A stretch of 64,000 bases of DNA. It comes from CAYJEQ01 sp964369235 (lineage in GTDB: Bacteria; Bacillota; Clostridia; Oscillospirales; Ruminococcaceae). A program made the position numbers and the translations under genes. Location: positions 1 to 64,000 of the forward strand of contig CAYJEQ010000006.1 in NCBI GenBank assembly GCA_964369235.1, written 5' to 3'. The notes beneath the pieces are model-generated. The model did not search any database. It saw only the letters and a list, made by a program, of their open reading frames with translations, and was not told the DNA's origin. Below are positions 62,142 to 64,000 of this stretch, piece after piece (within the stretch, counting starts at the first letter, position 1; the number at the start of each line of letters is the position of its first letter).

Positions 62142-62939
62142 TTATGTATTTAAATGATCTCGAATTTTATCACTAATTAGATTACAGGTGCTTACAATAA
62201 AAAATAGCGCAAGTCCTGGGAAAACTACTAGATAGGGGCTGTAAAGCATATCTGACCTACCGTCACTTATCATATAACCTAACTCTGGAATACTGGAAGG
62301 CACTCCAAATCCCAAAAAGGACAGGGCGGATATTTCCAGTATAATAGTACCTATATCGGTGCTGGCTGTTACCATTAAAGGGGTAATAATATTAGGCAGA
62401 ATATGCCTTTTAATAATATTTATATTAGTTGTCCCTGATATTAGGGCAGTTTTTATAAATTCTACACTCTTAATCTTTAGCACTAGGCTGCGAGAAAGTC
62501 TAATGTACTTACTTACAGTAACTATAAAGATGGCAAACATGGTATTGGGAATGCTAGGCCCCATAATTCCAGCTAGGGCAATGGCTAAGACCATTGAAGG
62601 GCAGGAAATAAGTATGTCGGATATTCTCATAATTACACTGTCAGTAATGCCACCTAGATAACCACTTATCACACCTAAAATTGTTCCTACAGTGGATATA
62701 AGAAAAACCAAAACCACCGATATAACCACCGAGGTGCGAATACCGTAGATTACACGAGAAAAAATATCTCTGCCTAGTTTGTCTGTGCCAAATAGATTAG
62801 TGCCATTAGGGGTAAGGTAGGCGCTTTTTAAATCTCCCACATTGGGGTCAAAGGGCGCTATAGGATTTCCGAAGGCAACTATTACTAATAATATAACTGC
62901 TAGTATACCTAGAAGAATGATGTATATTTTATTTTTCAT
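62142..62939 (-). CDS. ABC transporter permease (NikC/DppC type)
   Basis: A 265-aa permease. NLFGTDKLGRDIFSRVIYGIRTS is the DppC/NikC hallmark, and VEFIKTALISGTTNINIIKRHILPN is the ATPase-contact loop. I chose ATG 62939 (GGAGGG just before it), one base after the preceding stop. An ATG four codons earlier overlaps that gene. Confidence 0.92.
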   Translation of the reverse strand: MKNKIYIILLGILAVILLVIVAFGNPIAPFDPNVGDLKSAYLTPNGTNLFGTDKLGRDIFSRVIYGIRTSVVISVVLVFLISTVGTILGVISGYLGGITDSVIMRISDILISCPSMVLAIALAGIMGPSIPNTMFAIFIVTVSKYIRLSRSLVLKIKSVEFIKTALISGTTNINIIKRHILPNIITPLMVTASTDIGTIILEISALSFLGFGVPSSIPELGYMISDGRSDMLYSPYLVVFPGLALFFIVSTCNLISDKIRDHLNT

Positions 62940-62940
62940 T

Positions 62941-63879
62941 TTACCCTCCATTTTTCAGACGAGGATCAAGATAGGGGTAAGCTATATCAACCAAAAGATT
63001 TGCAATCATATATATTACAGAAATTATCAGTACATATGCTTGTATTAGATTATAGTCATAGGCAGTAATAGCATTTACTGCAAGACTTCCTATGCCTGGG
63101 TAGGAGAAGATTACCTCTACAACAGCCACTCCAGAAAGCAATGAGCCAAAGGACAGTGCTAAAAGGGTAACCATGGGAGGCAGTATATTTATTAAAACAT
63201 CATGGAAGATAATATGTTTCATCTTAAAACCACGGGCTTTTGCCCCCCATACATAGTCCTTAGAAAGTTCGTCTAAAACTATGGTGCGCAGTTGTCTTAT
63301 GTATTTGGCTGACATGGCTATAGCCAGTGTAAGGGAGGGCAAAATCATAGCCTCAAAATTAATCTTAAAGGGTACTACTGGTAGAAAGTTTAGCTTAAGG
63401 GCAAAAAAGTACAAAAGCAAAGTCCCTACAAAAAAATTAGGAGAAGATATGCCAAAAAAAGTATAACCTCTTATGATATAGTCAATAAAGGTATCTTTTT
63501 TCACAGCTGAGATAATCCCTAAAGGCAGGGATATAACTATCATAAATACCAGTGAGATTACAGCTAGGTAAAAGCTGTTTATAAGCCTAGGTAATATAAG
63601 GCTGGAAACTGGTGCACTTAGAGAATAAGAATAGCCTAAATCCCCAGTAAGAACCCCAGTAATCCAGTTAAAATACTGCTCTAAAAATGGTTTATTAAGT
63701 CCTAAAAGCTCCCTTGTTTCCTCTATAACCTGTTCTGAGGGAATGGAACCAGAAGAAATATACATGGTGCGAATAGGATCTCCAGGAGATAGGTAAATTA
63801 GCCCATAGGTTAGAATACTTATGCCAAGCAAGGAGATTATAACCTGTATTATTCTATTATAAATGGTCTTTTTGTTCAA
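62941..63879 (-). CDS. ABC transporter permease (NikB/DppB type)
   Basis: A 312-aa permease with six predicted spans. The N-terminal LLGISILTYGLIYLSPGDPIRTM and the loop YVWGAKARGFKMKHIIFHDVLINILPPMVT are typical. It starts at TTG 63879 with AAAGAG upstream. It follows the binding-protein gene, of which only the end is in the window. Confidence 0.91.
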   Translation of the reverse strand: MNKKTIYNRIIQVIISLLGISILTYGLIYLSPGDPIRTMYISSGSIPSEQVIEETRELLGLNKPFLEQYFNWITGVLTGDLGYSYSLSAPVSSLILPRLINSFYLAVISLVFMIVISLPLGIISAVKKDTFIDYIIRGYTFFGISSPNFFVGTLLLYFFALKLNFLPVVPFKINFEAMILPSLTLAIAMSAKYIRQLRTIVLDELSKDYVWGAKARGFKMKHIIFHDVLINILPPMVTLLALSFGSLLSGVAVVEVIFSYPGIGSLAVNAITAYDYNLIQAYVLIISVIYMIANLLVDIAYPYLDPRLKNGG

Positions 63880-63893
63880 AATCTTGCTCTTTT

Positions 63894-64000
63894 CTATATT
63901 AATTCAAATTTATCACTTGCATATAGGTGCATATCAAGAGGTGAAATCATCTTATATTTAGCGATTATATTTTCAAAGTATAGCTTTAGTTCATCTAGGG
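63894..64000 (-). CDS. ABC transporter substrate-binding protein (3' end only)
   Basis: Only the last 34 codons are present, ending KYKMISPLDMHLYASDKFELI-stop. The ending and the position just before the NikB-type permease fit a family 5 solute-binding protein. The substrate cannot be judged from this fragment. Confidence 0.65.
   Translation of the reverse strand, partial: LDELKLYFENIIAKYKMISPLDMHLYASDKFELI

Overview
The window looks like chromosomal DNA of a low-GC anaerobic Firmicute (class Clostridia). The signs are AT-rich intergenic DNA, strong AGGAGG or AGAAAGGA ribosome sites, some TTG and GTG starts, citrate fermentation genes, a sigma-54 regulon, a corrinoid riboswitch and a periplasm-type molybdoenzyme lipoprotein. 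No rRNA or tRNA gene was seen and I would not name a genus.

Layout. (1) 1-9,640, minus strand: a type I restriction-modification operon with extra cargo. From one strong promoter at 9,607-9,635 it reads fic, hsdM, a small Cys-motif membrane protein, hsdS, a DUF559 nuclease, an SH3-domain protein with tandem repeats, a protein with a HEPN-type RxxxxH motif, and hsdR (cut by the window edge). A family of short palindromic repeats (CTCTCCC...GGGAGAG) is scattered here. Two copies sit in frame inside hsdR and hsdM, and two abut the stop codons of fic and hsdS. (2) 9,771-16,403: a 6.6 kb segment bounded by 49-bp inverted repeats. It carries a secreted GLUG/InlB-repeat surface protein and a GtrB-like plus GtrII-like glycosyltransferase pair, and insertion-sequence debris. 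(3) 16,543-31,869: rpoN, a sigma-54 activator, a textbook -24/-12 promoter with an upstream dyad, then an operon of two gamma-glutamyltransferases, alanine racemase, an M20 amidohydrolase and a complete peptide ABC importer. This reads as import and intracellular breakdown of gamma-glutamyl (possibly D-residue-containing) peptides. (4) 32,170-43,960: citrate fermentation, with citXG, citF, citE, citD, a TctABC-type tripartite importer, a divergent LysR regulator and citC. (5) 44,079-47,000: small membrane proteins, a SUKH (SMI1/KNR4) protein, and a 256-bp six-hairpin repeat present twice (42,613 and 46,739). (6) 47,089-52,929: a DMSO-reductase-family molybdoenzyme with its ferredoxin subunit, a second multi-cluster ferredoxin, a TorD chaperone, and divergent mobA. 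(7) 53,080-55,392: a corrinoid-type binding lipoprotein behind a cobalamin riboswitch, and an unknown protein. (8) 55,954-64,000: a chemoreceptor, a two-component system, and a nickel/peptide-type ABC importer running off the end.

The strongest candidates for something undescribed are: the HEPN/SH3/Cys-membrane cargo inside the type I RM operon; the in-frame palindromic elements in both hsdR and hsdM; the 256-bp multi-hairpin element whose two copies differ by a compensatory base-pair change; a second family of elements, each bounded by two copies of its own hairpin; and a start-codon leader (ATGGTCATAAAT before the true ATG) that recurs before unrelated genes and can be masked by a 13-bp upstream complement ahead of the ferredoxin subunit gene.
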